Positions 33,554 through 44,848 are shown, numbered from the stretch's first letter. The stretch: DNA of 64,000 nt from Achatina immaculata (GCA_009760885.1 CM019716.1:2609501-2673500), one strand, 5' to 3'. Program-made: numbers and translations. Notes: a model not told the origin generated them from the letters alone.

Positions 33554-34308
33554 TGAAACAGGATTCTCCTTACAAGGAGACCACTGAAATGGTATGACTA
33601 CTGGTTTGATTGAATCTTCTTGTGGAGTACAGTTTCAACTTACAAGTTTCTTCTTGTTGCTGGTGTTCTAACCTTCACCTAATTTTCTGTATTATACACT
33701 AAGAAAATACAACAAGACACCCAGGCTTTCCACTCCACACAAATAGTACGAATACAACTACTTAAACATAACTTGGCAGTCTTCCGACCAAAACAAACTG
33801 GTCAACAATGAGAATTTCCACAAAGCCGATTGGTGTAGTTTATCATCAGACAACACACATTTATTAATGGACCAAAATGAGGGACGAAATCATGATGATG
33901 GGAATGTAGCCATCAGGCTGAACAGAAATTCACAGTAACAAATGCCCGGCGTGAGATGACCTCTACGCCACATGGGCAAGGAAAACCTTACAATGATTTA
34001 TACCTACAAAAAAATCATACTTACAAGCTTACCCAAAGACTGCAACTCACACAGGGAAAATAAACTAAACTAATTCTACAACAACAATGCTCTCTCTATC
34101 ACAATTCTCGAGACAAACACACCGTTCCACAAAGCACGTCCATCCATTTCCCCATTCACACCAAGACTGCCTAACGACCGGCTTTTTTTTTCACACGGAC
34201 CTTTCTAACGACTTCTTTGCACACGTACTTTCCTAATGACGTAGTCTACGCAACACAATTATTAGCAATACACAAAAACTCTCTGAACAGAATGGCTATT
34301 CTGTTACA
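33554..34308 (-). repeat. 5' LTR of the Gypsy-like element
   Basis: A 755-bp LTR nearly identical to 27621-28374. Target-site copy CTTT follows at 34309-34312. Confidence 0.95.
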
Positions 34309-34690
34309 CTTTCTCAAAACTATCCTCACTCTTCATGAGGGATTCACACGCGAGTCCCGTAATGTGATATATGTCATCGTATGCAAAAGATGCAGGATAA
34401 AGTATATTGGTGATACTGGCCTCAGATTAGGGGACCGCATGCAAAAACATCTGTACGATATCGTATTATTTTTTAAATAGCATTCATGTGAATGTATACT
34501 TTATCTCCTCTCTCTATTTCTTCGTCCTGTATGTTTTTGTATGATTAAGGCTCACGCCGAAATATCACAACTTTGTAACTGTTAAGTAATAAAGCTGCTC
34601 CTACTTTTCCCCTAGTTTATACATTCTGGTATCACAGCTTTACTGCAGTGCTTCGTGTATAGTTGTATACTTATACAGTAATTATTGTAT
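34309..34690 (+). pseudogene. Penelope-like element, GIY-YIG nuclease start and 3' tail
   Basis: Right half of the PLE split by the LTR element. The open frame includes GFTRESRNVIYVIVCKRCRIKYIGDTG in pieces: VIYVIVC then KYIGDTGLRLGDR is the start of a GIY-YIG nuclease (Y and Y-I-G present). The frame is lost after QKHLYDI and runs into the 3' region: a hammerhead-like core (34542-34566), an AATAAAGCTGCTCCTAC segment and a tail (TATCACAGCTTTACTGCAGTG) also found at 42956-43080. Much of the nuclease is missing. Confidence 0.82.
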
Positions 34691-35404
34691 AAAACAAATA
34701 TAAGACCAACAGTCATGTAAGATTAGAAACTACTAGATTTTGAGAAAGGAATCTTAAGACAACGTTTTGGTCACATCAGAGAGTATAACAATGAAGTCTG
34801 AGATGTCAGGACCATCAGAGACATCCATAGTTTGTACAAAGAATAAAGTATCACTGTCACTATTACAGATAACATAATGTGTACGGGCATGATCAAGTCA
34901 AACTCGTAGATATGTGAGATACGGAATGGATAAAACCAAATATAGACCAATGCAGAGATTTGGGGGGGGGGGGTGGAAATCGTTCAACATGATTTAAGAG
35001 AACTTGGAGCAAATAATTATGTGAGAGAAGGCCAGGAACATAGCGACAGACTGCATCTGCAGCAATGAGCCTTTTTTAAAAGCTGGGAGTACTGAAGAAG
35101 AGAATTAGTTGGCTCTTGTAAACTCTGATGATGATGTTGGTGATAACTGACGATGATAGCTGACTAACATTTTATAAGGCGTTCAAAAGAATTTGGAACG
35201 ATGATCTCCAGAAATCCCCAGAAATCTTCAGATTTCGCATTCAGTAAACGCCATAAGGACGGGGACCGGAAAGATCTCTACCACTTTGGCCTTAACTGCG
35301 ACCTGTCAAATGAGTAGTGTCTGAAAGTGATGGAGGACTGTGGTTTCCTGAGCATTAGGTCAGATCATGCACTCACTAGACTGATGGCAGAAGAAATATT
35401 CCAC
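34691..35404. other. No recognisable gene
   Basis: Contains a G run (34962-34971) and no convincing ORF. Confidence 0.45.
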
Positions 35405-35880
35405 GTAGCAACAACATAAAACATGCCACCATTTACTAAGCTAAACAGAACATTACAATCATTTACTAAACTAAACAGAACATTACAATCATTTACTAAA
35501 CTAAACAGAATATCGCTACTATTTATTACACAGAATGTCGCTACTATATACTATGCAGAACATCACTACCACTTACTATACAGAACATCCCTACCATATA
35601 CTATACAGAACAATGCTACAATTTACTACACAAAACAAAACATTCATTTATTAAACTAAACAGAACAATGCTACTATTTACTAAACTATACAGAACATCG
35701 CTACCATTTACTATACAGAACATCACTACCTTTTACTAAAACAAACAGAACATCACTACCATTTACTAAACTAAACAGAACATCCCTATCATTAACTAAA
35801 CTAAACAGAACATCTCTACCATTAACTAAACTAAGTAGAACATGTCTACCATTTACTAAACTAAACAGAACATCTCTTAT
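35405..35880. repeat. Degenerate ~28-30-bp minisatellite
   Basis: About 16 imperfect repeats of a unit reading ACCATTTACTAAACTAAACA then GAACATC. A 78-codon frame inside it is an artefact. Confidence 0.85.
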
Positions 35881-36580
35881 CTTATATCTTATATCTTTCC
35901 CGTGCCGTTAGACGTCGCATAGGGCTCGCAAAGTAGTTCGCCAATTTTCTGTGAGGGACCTGCTTGTAGAGATGTTATAGTTACTAAATTAAACAGAACA
36001 TCTCTACATTTACGTTCGTATTGCCATTTGGTGTGCCCCCTTGTACAAGTTTTATTTTATTTCTCTCTTTTCGATGGGAAACAAAATGAACACGCCTTTC
36101 AGTTTATTATTTTAAAGTATGTTGGATGCCTGTAATATGAAAATGAATCTTTTTAAAATTCAGTACCAGCAATCAGTTAAAAATGTGAACCACTGGGTAG
36201 TTAAAGATTGAATGATCTTCCTTAGGGATTTGTTATTAAAAACGTGGAATTAATTATTTATCGTTGCGACTGCTATCGTTTAAACTGTTTTTAATTACAT
36301 GCTAAAAGATAATATTTTTATGCATTCTTCCGCGGGGCAGTCACTGAATACACGAGGAAGTTGTTCGCCTTTAGGTGTTTTGGAATATGCATGGGAGGTA
36401 GGGGTTATTAGTTCATCCGCCGTGAACTCATGTTTTAGAGCCTGGATGTATCTGAGTTTTATATTTGCACTAAAATAATGAGTGTCTTATGTTATCTAGG
36501 GTGTGTCTTACTTTCTATGCAGATAATCCCCCTGACTACATCACAAGCAGGTCCCTCACAGAAAGTTTTACATACTCATG
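35881..36580. repeat. Inverted dispersed repeat pieces
   Basis: The block near 35880-35980 (CGTGCCGTTAGACGTCGCAT, then TTTCTGTGAGGGACCTGCTTG) has a same-strand relative at 48245-48310 (CCCGTTAAACGTCACATTAG) and an inverted partial copy near 36543-36570 (CAAGCAGGTCCCTCACAGAAA). Probably ends of an unidentified retroelement. Confidence 0.55.
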
Positions 36581-37435
36581 CTTTACAGTTTGTTCGTGTA
36601 GCCTTCAGCGGTGGCTGGCATAGATTTCACTCCTTTGACATGAAAGTTTATTTACAAGTGGTGCGCCCTGTTTTTGAAAAATCAAAGGTCTCAAATGTTT
36701 TTACATGTCACCTTCTGCTAAACCGTAGCTGCTGTTAGGACTGTTACTTCCGTTGGCTAGAGTTGCCACATTAACTACCTAATTACTTGAAAATAGGGAT
36801 CTACCACATGTTAACAGAGAGACAAAACGCCATGGCAGCGTCAACACCTTGTCTCATGAAACTGAACCATATAACAGTTATTTTACAGATATAAAAAAAG
36901 AAAGACAATCTGTGAAGCGATTTGGACACGTGATCCAAAACGATTGACTGATCGATTTACTATTTTAGGAGATAGGGTTAGGGTCAGTCAGGATATTTCC
37001 ATATCTACTCCGTCATCCGTTCCAGGAACCAACATAAAGGTGACTGCACCCATTTGTGCGTTGACTGGGGTTCAAAATGAAGTTCAGATCAACCAGCTGC
37101 TGGGGAGTATATAACTAGAGGCAGCCAGAAACAGGGGACACCCTAGAATAAGTTGGATGGATGCTGCAAAGAAATGCTAGAGAGATAAAAAGTTACGGCG
37201 CAGTGGAAAGCACTTGAGCTAACTCACCACAAATCGCAAAACTCCTGCAGCAGGTGTAGAGGAAAGAAAGAACTGGTAAAGAAGCCTTGCTATCTATTTT
37301 TCCCCCTTTAGACCATTGGTTCTTAACTTGAGGCCCTTGAAATCCTAAGGGTCTACTTAAGGATTTTTGGGTAAATAAAAAATAATCTAAGCATTAATGT
37401 ATTTAATGCTTCGCTTTTTTATGAAGGGGGTGTGG
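36581..37435. other. No recognised gene
   Basis: No credible ORF. Around 37316 the text CATTGGTTCTTAACTTGAGG resembles the CAGTG-type end of hAT transposons, weakly. Confidence 0.4.
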
Positions 37436-37439
37436 GAGG

Positions 37440-38030
37440 GGGTCACAGCTATTTTCATGACGGAAAGACATCCACGGCTGTTCTTATGTTGGAAAGGCGG
37501 GACACAGCTGCTCTCGTGCCAGAAAGGGGGGGGGGCACTGCTGTTCTCATGCAAGAAAGGCGAGGCACAGCTGTTCTCAAGCTGGAAAGGGCGGGCACAG
37601 CTGTTCTCATGCCAGAAAGGCGGGGCACAGCTGTTCTCATGCCAGAAAGGCAGGGCACAGCTGTTCTCATGCCAGAAAGGCGGGGCACAGCTGTTCTCAT
37701 GCAAGAAAGGCGGGGCACAGCTGTTCTCAAGCCGGAAAGGGGGCACAGCTGTTCTCATGCCTGAAAGGCGGGCACAGCTGTTCTCAATCCAAAAAGGGAG
37801 GACAGCTGTTCTCATGTCAGAAAGGGGGCACAGCTGTTCTCATGCCGAAAAGGTGAGGACAGCTGTTCTCATGCCAGAAAGGGGGGCACAGCTGTTCTCA
37901 TGCCAGAAAGGGGGGCACAGCTTTTCTCATGCCAGAAAGGGGAGGGGCACAGTTGTTCTCATGCCAGAAAGGGGGGGGGGCACAGCTGTTCATGCCGGAA
38001 GGGCCCCACATCTATTCTCATGCCAGAAAG
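37440..38030. repeat. 30-bp minisatellite, about 19 copies
   Basis: Unit GGCACAGCTGTTCTCATGCC then AGAAAGGCGG. The 30-bp period keeps several frames open on both strands (for example 37397-38071 plus and 37815-37387 minus), giving 10-residue repeats. Not genes. Confidence 0.95.
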
Positions 38031-38324
38031 GAGATCTATGGACAAAGAAGGTTGAAGGATCATTGTCTTAGACGCTTGACATTGATTTGAATCCCTTCAA
38101 ACTGTTTTATATTCCTTATGCTACAGTCCAGCAGGAGATTGCTCAAGAGCAACATGAAGCAGAAACAAAAGCTCCAGCAAATTCTGAGAATTCACAACAG
38201 ACAAAAGTAGAACAAAAAAAAACGTTTATTAGAATTTGCAAACATTTTTTCTAGGCTAAACACTTTAGTGATTAAGCCAAAAGAATATGCTTTCGTAAAG
38301 GGCCTTGCGAGGTTCCTTGAAGAG

Positions 38325-38845
38325 TCAAGAAATATAAGGGTCCCTACAGGATCGTGTGGGTCTATGAAGAGTCAAAAAATATAAGGGTCCGTACAGGATC
38401 GTGTGTGTGTCTGTGAAGAGTCAAGAAATATAAGGGTCCCCACAGGATCGTTTGGGTGTCTGTGAAGAGTCAAGAAATATAAGGGTCCCCACAGGATCGT
38501 TTGGGTGTCTGTGAAGAGTCAAGAAATATAAGGGTCCCCACAGGATCGTTTGGGTGTCTGTGAAGAATCAAGAAATTTAAGGGTCTGTACAGGAAAATAT
38601 GGGCACTAACACCATATCCCTATGTACCTCTAAGGCATGACGGGATTACTTTTACCTTTACAGGATCGTGTGGGTGTCTGTGAAGAGTTAAGAAATATAA
38701 CGTTCCGTGCAAGATTGTGTGGGTGTCTGTGAAGAGTTAAGAAATATAACGTTCCGTGCAGGATCGTGTGGTTGTTTGTGAAGAGTTAAGAAATATAACG
38801 TTCCATGTAGGATCGTGTGGGTGTTTGTGAAAGATCATGCCCACG
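38325..38845. repeat. 49-bp minisatellite, about 9 copies
   Basis: Unit starting TGTGAAGAGTCAAGAAATAT, 49 bp. One junction is broken by a 5'-truncated SINE tail (38594-38665). Confidence 0.93.
38594..38665 (+). mobile_element. SINE 3' tail inserted in the 49-bp array
   Basis: About 70 bp matching the 3' end of the SINE at 17114-17363: ACTAACACCATATCCCTATG then GGGATTACTTTTACCTT. Flanked by the short direct repeat TACAGGA, consistent with a severely truncated SINE insertion. Confidence 0.8.
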
Positions 38846-39929
38846 AACTGTCATGTAAGGATTATTGAAGGCTGTTAAGGGGATCTGCCAAGTGTCATTT
38901 TAGAGTCCGGGAAGGGCTACTTTGGGGGAGAACTAAGGCTTTCAAGGCACTCGTAGAGGTCATGTAGGGGGTCAGGCAGGGCTCTAGGTTTTAGCGTTTT
39001 TTAAAGAAAATTTTATACGTCACAAAGATTCTTCGGCCACGTGTTCTAAAAATAGGAACTTTTGGTGGGTTTTTAAGTTAAGACTAAGTGGTTGAAATGT
39101 GCAAGATTACTCCAGTGGATTACCATTGGCTGATTTGATGAACGGCATCAAGAAAGATATATTAACCACTCTCCTCTATATGCATCAAAACAGTTTCATT
39201 TTTTAAAAGCAAAAACAAAAAAAACTTACAGCCGGTACTATCTCATTAGTTCTTTTTGTAGTTAAATGACTAGTCTTCTTGTATCGTTCTATCTTGTACG
39301 TGGAATTCTTTCAACTTGAAATCAGTGGGGAGTGGGAGAGAGAAGGAAAAGGAAGGAGATAACCGAAAAAAATATTTTTAGAAAGTTACTTCCCCTACAC
39401 TGAATGTTTGTTTTTTCGGAGGCAGAAAATATCATTTGTTGATAAGCTATGGCGTCACATCGGTCAGGGTCATCCAGTGAGGTAATACATGGTATCACTC
39501 ATTGCTGAGAGTTCCCTCTCTTCACCCCCCTCCCCCCACCTCTATGGATCACCTCCTGTACCAGACCATACAGAATCCTTAGTAATTTTCTGTGTATCAA
39601 TTTTTTTTTATAGACCATTACTCCCCTTGGTGGTGTTACCTGGAGGTATTCGCATCCCCCTCGTACCTTGCACCCCCCATAGTGACGCCTCTGATAATAA
39701 TAACACTTATTATATTACCATTAATATTATACAATGTGGCATTACATGTAGCAATTATCTTACTAAGCAACTTTTGAATATATTCTTATATATTTTTTAC
39801 AAAGGTAAAAATATCTTTCCCTGAATATGCAGTCTTCTTTTTCTTCTTCCTCTTCTTGTTCTTGTTCTTCTTTCAGCTTTTCTAGTCATAATGGCTCATT
39901 GCTGCAAATGAAGTTCCCCTCCATTCCTA
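38846..39929. other. No recognisable gene
   Basis: AT-rich; overlapping plus-strand frames of 61-111 codons (39489-39824) have no signature. Confidence 0.4.
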
Positions 39930-40240
39930 ATCTTCTTCCTTCAGTTGGTGACATCAAAATCCTGTATTTCAACTCTTTATCATCCTCCCTTTACCTCATC
40001 TCTCAGTCAGTCGCCTGCTTCGACTTTGCGCGTACCTACGTCGTTCCCGGCCCATGGTGTGCCCGTCTCTCTCTCTCTCTTACAAGGGGGATAACAAGGA
40101 AAGCTAAGTCTTTATTTTTCTCCATTTTTCGTGTTTTTATCTGTTGTGTTGTGCTGTTTTTTTTAAAATGTGATCCGTGAAAAAGGCTTTTGCCGAAATA
40201 TTGGAGTGTTGTATGTTTTTCATTTATATGTGCTCATCTT
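39930..40240 (+). mobile_element. Penelope-like element 3' region
   Basis: Plus-strand remnant. Its 3' part matches the minus-strand PLE tail at 24724-24640 (GTTGTATGTTTTTCATTTAT). A hammerhead-like core, TGAAAAAGGCTTTTGCCGAA, lies at 40178-40197. The coding part upstream is not clear. Confidence 0.6.
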
Positions 40241-40500
40241 ACTTTCTGCCATTCTTGGTTCTGCCCACTCTCCTCACTTTTTAAAATATTCTTGTAAATC
40301 TGAACCATGCATTTCTGTATCCATTACTAGCACCAGTTTTAACGCAGTTGTAATTTCTCTCATATTGTCTCTCCATTTCTGTCTTGGTCTATTTCTCGGT
40401 CTTTTTCCTTCCTCTCTTGTACATACATCATTTTCGTTTGTCTGTTCTCTTTCATTCTTTCCACGTGGACCCAACTAGCGTAATCTGTTCACAGCATGTG
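40241..40500 (-). pseudogene. Possible LINE C-terminal remnant
   Basis: A 66-codon minus-strand frame (40474-40274) reads EEGKRPRNRPRQKWRDNMRE, the kind of arginine-rich, W-containing tail seen after LINE reverse transcriptases. No other domain supports it. Confidence 0.4.
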
Positions 40501-41140
40501 CACAGTACAGAGGAATACAACACTAGACGAAATACCTGGCCTTCTTTGTTGCTTACATCTTCGTGAAAGGAGAAATGATATTGGGTGATAAAACATCAGA
40601 AAATAATGATAAATATAGAAGTGGCAAATCTCTTTTCGAATATAAAATCCTGGCATGGCATAGTATTGACAAGGACGTTAAAAGTGGACAGTAACAACAG
40701 CATGAAGTTGGCTGTTATAATAGCTTGAAATCGGCTGTGATAAAGATGTGGCGATGTTTTGGACTGCTGGAGTACAGGAGACCATGAAAATAGTACCACG
40801 CAATCTGGCCAAGGCGTTGCGATGACTGACAGAGTAAAACACCCTCGATGACTGACAGTGCAAAACAGCTCTGCTAGTATTCTAAGAAGTGCCGCTTTCT
40901 CTTACAGGTAACATCAGGTGAGACTTGCACTGAGCGTAGCAGTCAGTCTTCTTCTCACACCTTGTTCTTTTTAAAACACAAAACGTGTCACCGCGGCTCC
41001 TGGCCCAAGCTTCTGGTATCTTCAAGGAGCGCGCTATCATCAACCTGACAGCAGTGAGTAGCAGCTTCTGGGGAAGAATGCATTTCTTTACAGCAGATGT
41101 GTGGTTATATTCGGGGTGCCTGTAAAAGAGAAGACAGAGT
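40501..41140. other. No recognisable gene
   Basis: No convincing ORF or repeat. Confidence 0.45.
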
Positions 41141-41143
41141 AAA

Positions 41144-41720
41144 GTGTCATGAAAAGTCAGAGTTTACTATATCACGAGAAGACAGAGTTTAGTGTCATGA
41201 AAAGTCAGAGTTTACTATACCACGAGAAGACAGTTTAGTGTCATGAAAAGTCAGAGTTTACTATATCACGAGAAGACAGAGTTTAGTGTCATGAAAAGTC
41301 AGAGTTTACTATATCACGAGAAGACAGAAGACAGTTGTTCTTAAGAATGTAGAAGTGTCAAGAGAAGTCAGAAGTTAGTGTCATGAAAAGACAACAGTTA
41401 TTTACATGAGATAATAGCAGTTAATTACATGAGAATACAGATGTTAGATGCCGTGAGAAGACAGAGTTCATAAAAAGACAGAATTTCAGGTGCCATGATA
41501 AGACTGTTGTTTAAGTTCATGATAAGAAGAAATATGTAAGAGTGTCATGAAAAGAAAAGAAGCTGAGAGTGTCATGAGAAGACGGCAGTTAGAGAGTGTC
41601 ATTAGAAGTCAGAAGTGAGAGTGTCATGAGAAAACAGAAAAAGTTACAGTGATATGAGAAAACAGAAGTTACAGTGATATGAGAAAACAGAAAAAGTTAC
41701 AGTGATATGAGAAAGCATAT
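41144..41720. repeat. 48-bp minisatellite decaying into 20-25-bp variants
   Basis: Four regular 48-bp units (GTGTCATGAAAAGTCAGAGT, then TTACTATATCACGAGAAGAC) from 41144, then degenerate ATGAGAAGACAGAAGTTAGA-type units to about 41720. Confidence 0.88.
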
Positions 41721-42881
41721 TAAGGGTTTAAAAAAAAACAAAGAGTTACACGGGAAAAAAGAGGTTAGAGTGACATGATAATATAGAATTTCTCTAACTG
41801 GAAAAATCAAAGGGAAAAGAGGAACGTCGTCAAGAGAAAAATATATCACAGAAGTGGCGAATTAGCATGAAAAAGAAAAGCATTTTAGCTTTTCAGAAGC
41901 ACCAAAGATCACAAAATATGAAGAAAGTTAATCACCAAAGCCATCTTACACGACACATTAACAAACGAACATATGAAGAATTCTTGAATTTATATCTGCA
42001 ACAGATCATCAGTTTACGTTCACCCGAAGCTGCTCCTGTTACTGTAGCCAATAGCTCGGCGGCTTACAGTGCAATATAGCAACAGCAACAGGCGGTGCAA
42101 AACTGGTAGAATTAGTCCCCAGAATTCTGCTCCATTACTTTGTCGTCTCTAGCGTCCTTGTTACTCACTGTTCTTTAGCACTGAATTATCAGTTCCAAAC
42201 CAGAAGCAGCGTAGAGATTTCTTAAAAAATGAGAATAAACAAGCGAAGTTCTACTGTTTCGTTGAGAAAGTCCAAATAAAAGTCCAGTTTATCCAGAGTC
42301 AGAACTGTAGATATGCAGTTTAAGCGAGAAAAGAAAGATAGAAAGAAGAAGAAGAAGAAGATATAAAAGAATCCTAGTCTAAAAGTCACACTATAGACTG
42401 GATATAATATTATTCATTCAAGCGCCACTTTTACATTCCGCCTCCTCATACATTTTAAAATGTTTCCACTTTTATCACATTCATAAGGTTTTAGAGCCTT
42501 CCAGAAAAGCCACACTATAGAATAGAATCTGGTGCGTCCAGTCTTGCATGTTGTTACTCTCTTTCTCAGAGTCTAAACATTATAAATGATGTCGAAAAGT
42601 TCTATCGAAGGGATACCACTACACATCACTGGCTAATGAAAAGAAAAATGTCAGCATCTGCTAGGAACTGAGTTAGCCACCATTCATTTCTCAGGGTGAC
42701 GCTTTAAACATCAGAGATTTATTTCTAATATCATTTGTAAGTCCCCTATAATGGCCCACAGGTGGCCATAATCCATTTATGCCCCGACGGCCGGTGACAG
42801 ATGTGGCCGCAAGTCGGCCAATGGCTGTATTTTGAAGTTGTTTCACAAGTCTAAACCTCAAGCAATCTTTGTTTCTCTACG
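41721..42881. other. No recognisable gene
   Basis: A 70-codon plus-strand frame (41867-42079) and little else; a (GAA)n tract near 42343-42359. Confidence 0.4.
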
Positions 42882-43022
42882 AGAATGTATAAAATCGGAA
42901 AAAAGTAGGAGCAGCTTTATTACTTAACGATTACAAAGTTGTGACGTTTCGGCGTAACGTCACAACTTTGTAATCGTTAAGTAATAAAGCTGCTCCTACT
43001 TTTTTCCGATTTTATACATTCT
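42882..43022. repeat. Perfect palindrome of Penelope-like tail sequence
   Basis: Arms 42882-42948 and 42956-43022, 67 bp each, identical by inspection, around a 7-nt loop (TCGGCGT). The right arm and the sequence to about 43080 match the PLE tail at 34567-34690 (AATAAAGCTGCTCCTAC, TATCACAGCTTTACTGCAGT). The left arm is an inverted copy of it. Confidence 0.95.
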
Positions 43023-43080
43023 GGTATCACAGCTTTACTGCAGTGCTTAGTGTATAGTTGTATACTTATACACCAATTAC

Positions 43081-44099
43081 TGTGTTTCTCTACGAGACCG
43101 TGTGTTAATACAGGCATAACAATCACGTGTTAGGGGCTGGTAAAATAAGTCTTTCAGTTCATTGACGCCTTGCTTGTGCTCACATTCTTGCCGTTCATCT
43201 GTGTACATTACGTAGATTATTATAAAAATCACATATCACTAATGCACGCCTTGTTTGACTAGTATCACGCTGTAAAAAGTGGATGAAAGCGGAAAATATC
43301 CCCTTTCATAATTTTTTTGTCTGCCTATTTCTGAAAAATGTGTTTATGACTACTGGAAATTTTAATACCCGGATTTGTTTCTCCAATACTGACATCCGAT
43401 TCTCCGCTGCTTAGTCAATATGCAAATACGAGCACGACTATGAGGTATATGTACATGAACGATATTGTTATTGTTCCCTATATTATACTTAAGAACGACA
43501 GCTTACCTTAGTGTTAAGCGTAATGCACACAGAGATTAGACTGGTAGGAAAGATTCAATTTTGACTTGAGGCAAGAAAGCTTTTTAATTGTTTCTGGACG
43601 AACTCAAATTTTAGATATGAAAAAAAACGACTCTCTCTTCTAAATAATAAATTTATCATGTATTTTCTTAATCATTTACGACTGATTTTACTTTCAGTTT
43701 TAAAGAAAAAAACGTTCTCTTTATTACCAGAAAATATTTCGAGTCATCTCTGTCAACAGTTGTTTCTTTCATTATCTTTGTCAAATTAAAACATGGCCAA
43801 CGAAGATTTCAGTTTATCACATACCACTGCTTTTAAACAAGTCTGCGTCAATATCTTTATTAGTTTTGATAATAAATTAATTATAGCTTGCAGAAAAAAA
43901 AGAAGGCGAAATGTAAATCGAGCTAATCTGGACCTTACACCTCAAGATAAAGGACGTGGTCTTGTGATAAATGCGGTAATATCTGCAATAAAACTGGATA
44001 CTGTATATTAGACTGTGTTATGTTTCTATTATTTTCTCTGTTGTTTTTTTTTAAAGGTGATTTCTCCATTTTTACTCCACTTTTTTATCTTTCGTCTTC
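43081..44099. other. No recognisable gene
   Basis: AT-rich; a 72-codon open frame (43793-44011) has no recognisable signature. Confidence 0.4.
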
Positions 44100-44350
44100 T
44101 TCTTCTTTAATCTCCTAGCAACTGCAAGCTGGTACTTTTTGCAGTCGATGCGATGAAGATATTGAAGCACAACGTGGTGTCCACATGGAGCAGGTTACAG
44201 CAGCTATATCCCCAGCCCCTTAGTGGGGTTAAAAAGCATAGAGCTTACAATACCCCAGCCTCTTGGAGACTCGAGATCCCTGCCCTCGTTTCCCGACTAG
44301 GCCTGTTACTGGGGTTACTAACGGAGAGGGGGGACAGGGTCTTGGTCAGC
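44100..44350 (+). repeat. Dispersed repeat, copy 2
   Basis: Relative of 14385-14650 in the same orientation (CGATGCGATGAAGATATTGA, ATCCCTGCCC, GGGTCTTGGTCAG). Confidence 0.6.
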
Positions 44351-44640
44351 TAAGGACAAAAAGAGTCTGCATGAATTGTGTAACAGTTACAGATTTTTTT
44401 GTGAGAAACCCTGTTGTTGTTGTCAAACGGTAATAGACCACAGCTCACTTGTTTATACTAGCACGGAGAAAGTATCTCCATGTTCCGACTGAGAACTCAA
44501 TCACGTGGACCCGACGGGCGGGATGTATGAATGGGTGAATGTGTGGTCTGAATGTGGTAGAGACAGGTCGTGTGTGAGTGTTTCTTTTCTAGAGAGGGAT
44601 GTTAGGGATTCTCTAGTTCATTATGTAAGTTTGGTGTGAC

Positions 44641-44848
44641 TGTCCTCTTTTAGGACAGAAGTGTTGTTCTAGTATGTAGTTGTTGTGTTTATTTGTCCTT
44701 TTTAGGGCAACAGCTATCGTAGTTGTGTTAGATGGATTGTCCTTTTTAGGACAATGTTGTAGTTAGACGGATTTGTCCTTTTTCAGGATAGATGTTGTAG
44801 TTGTCATGTAGAGTGTATTTTTTTATTTGTCCCCTTTCTGGACAAGGT
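44641..44848. repeat. Five recurring TGTCC...GGACA short hairpins
   Basis: TGTCCTCTTTTAGGACA at 44641, then related sequences near 44694, 44737, 44771 and 44827 (the last is GTCCCCTTTCTGGAC). Each can pair 5-7 bp around a short pyrimidine-rich loop, with TTGTAGTTG-like spacers. Confidence 0.75.

Larger units (their letters stand above)
27617..34312 (-). mobile_element. LTR retrotransposon, Gypsy-like, lacking integrase
   Basis: A minus-strand element of 6688 bp (27621-34308) flanked by the 4-bp duplication CTTT (27617-27620 and 34309-34312), inserted in a Penelope-like element. Sense order: 5' LTR (33554-34308), primer-binding site, leader of about 850 bp, gag with CCHC knuckle, aspartic protease, RT, RNase H, a C-terminal extension, polypurine tract, 3' LTR (27621-28374). 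The two LTRs differ at only about four positions that I can see, so insertion is recent. No integrase HHCC or DDE core is evident in any frame between RNase H and the 3' LTR. Frames are broken in gag and in RT, in the latter at a homopolymer. Confidence 0.93.

Noticed and set aside
36478..36738. 86-codon ORF with a signal-peptide-like start
   Set aside because: Overlaps an inverted copy of a dispersed repeat, and the part after the hydrophobic stretch has no domain or cysteine pattern.
37387..38071. Overlapping ORFs of 91-224 codons on both strands
   Set aside because: All lie in a 30-bp tandem repeat; open frames follow from the period.
42882..43022. microRNA precursor
   Set aside because: Perfect 67-bp arms matching a transposon tail point to a repeat-derived palindrome; real precursors have imperfect stems.
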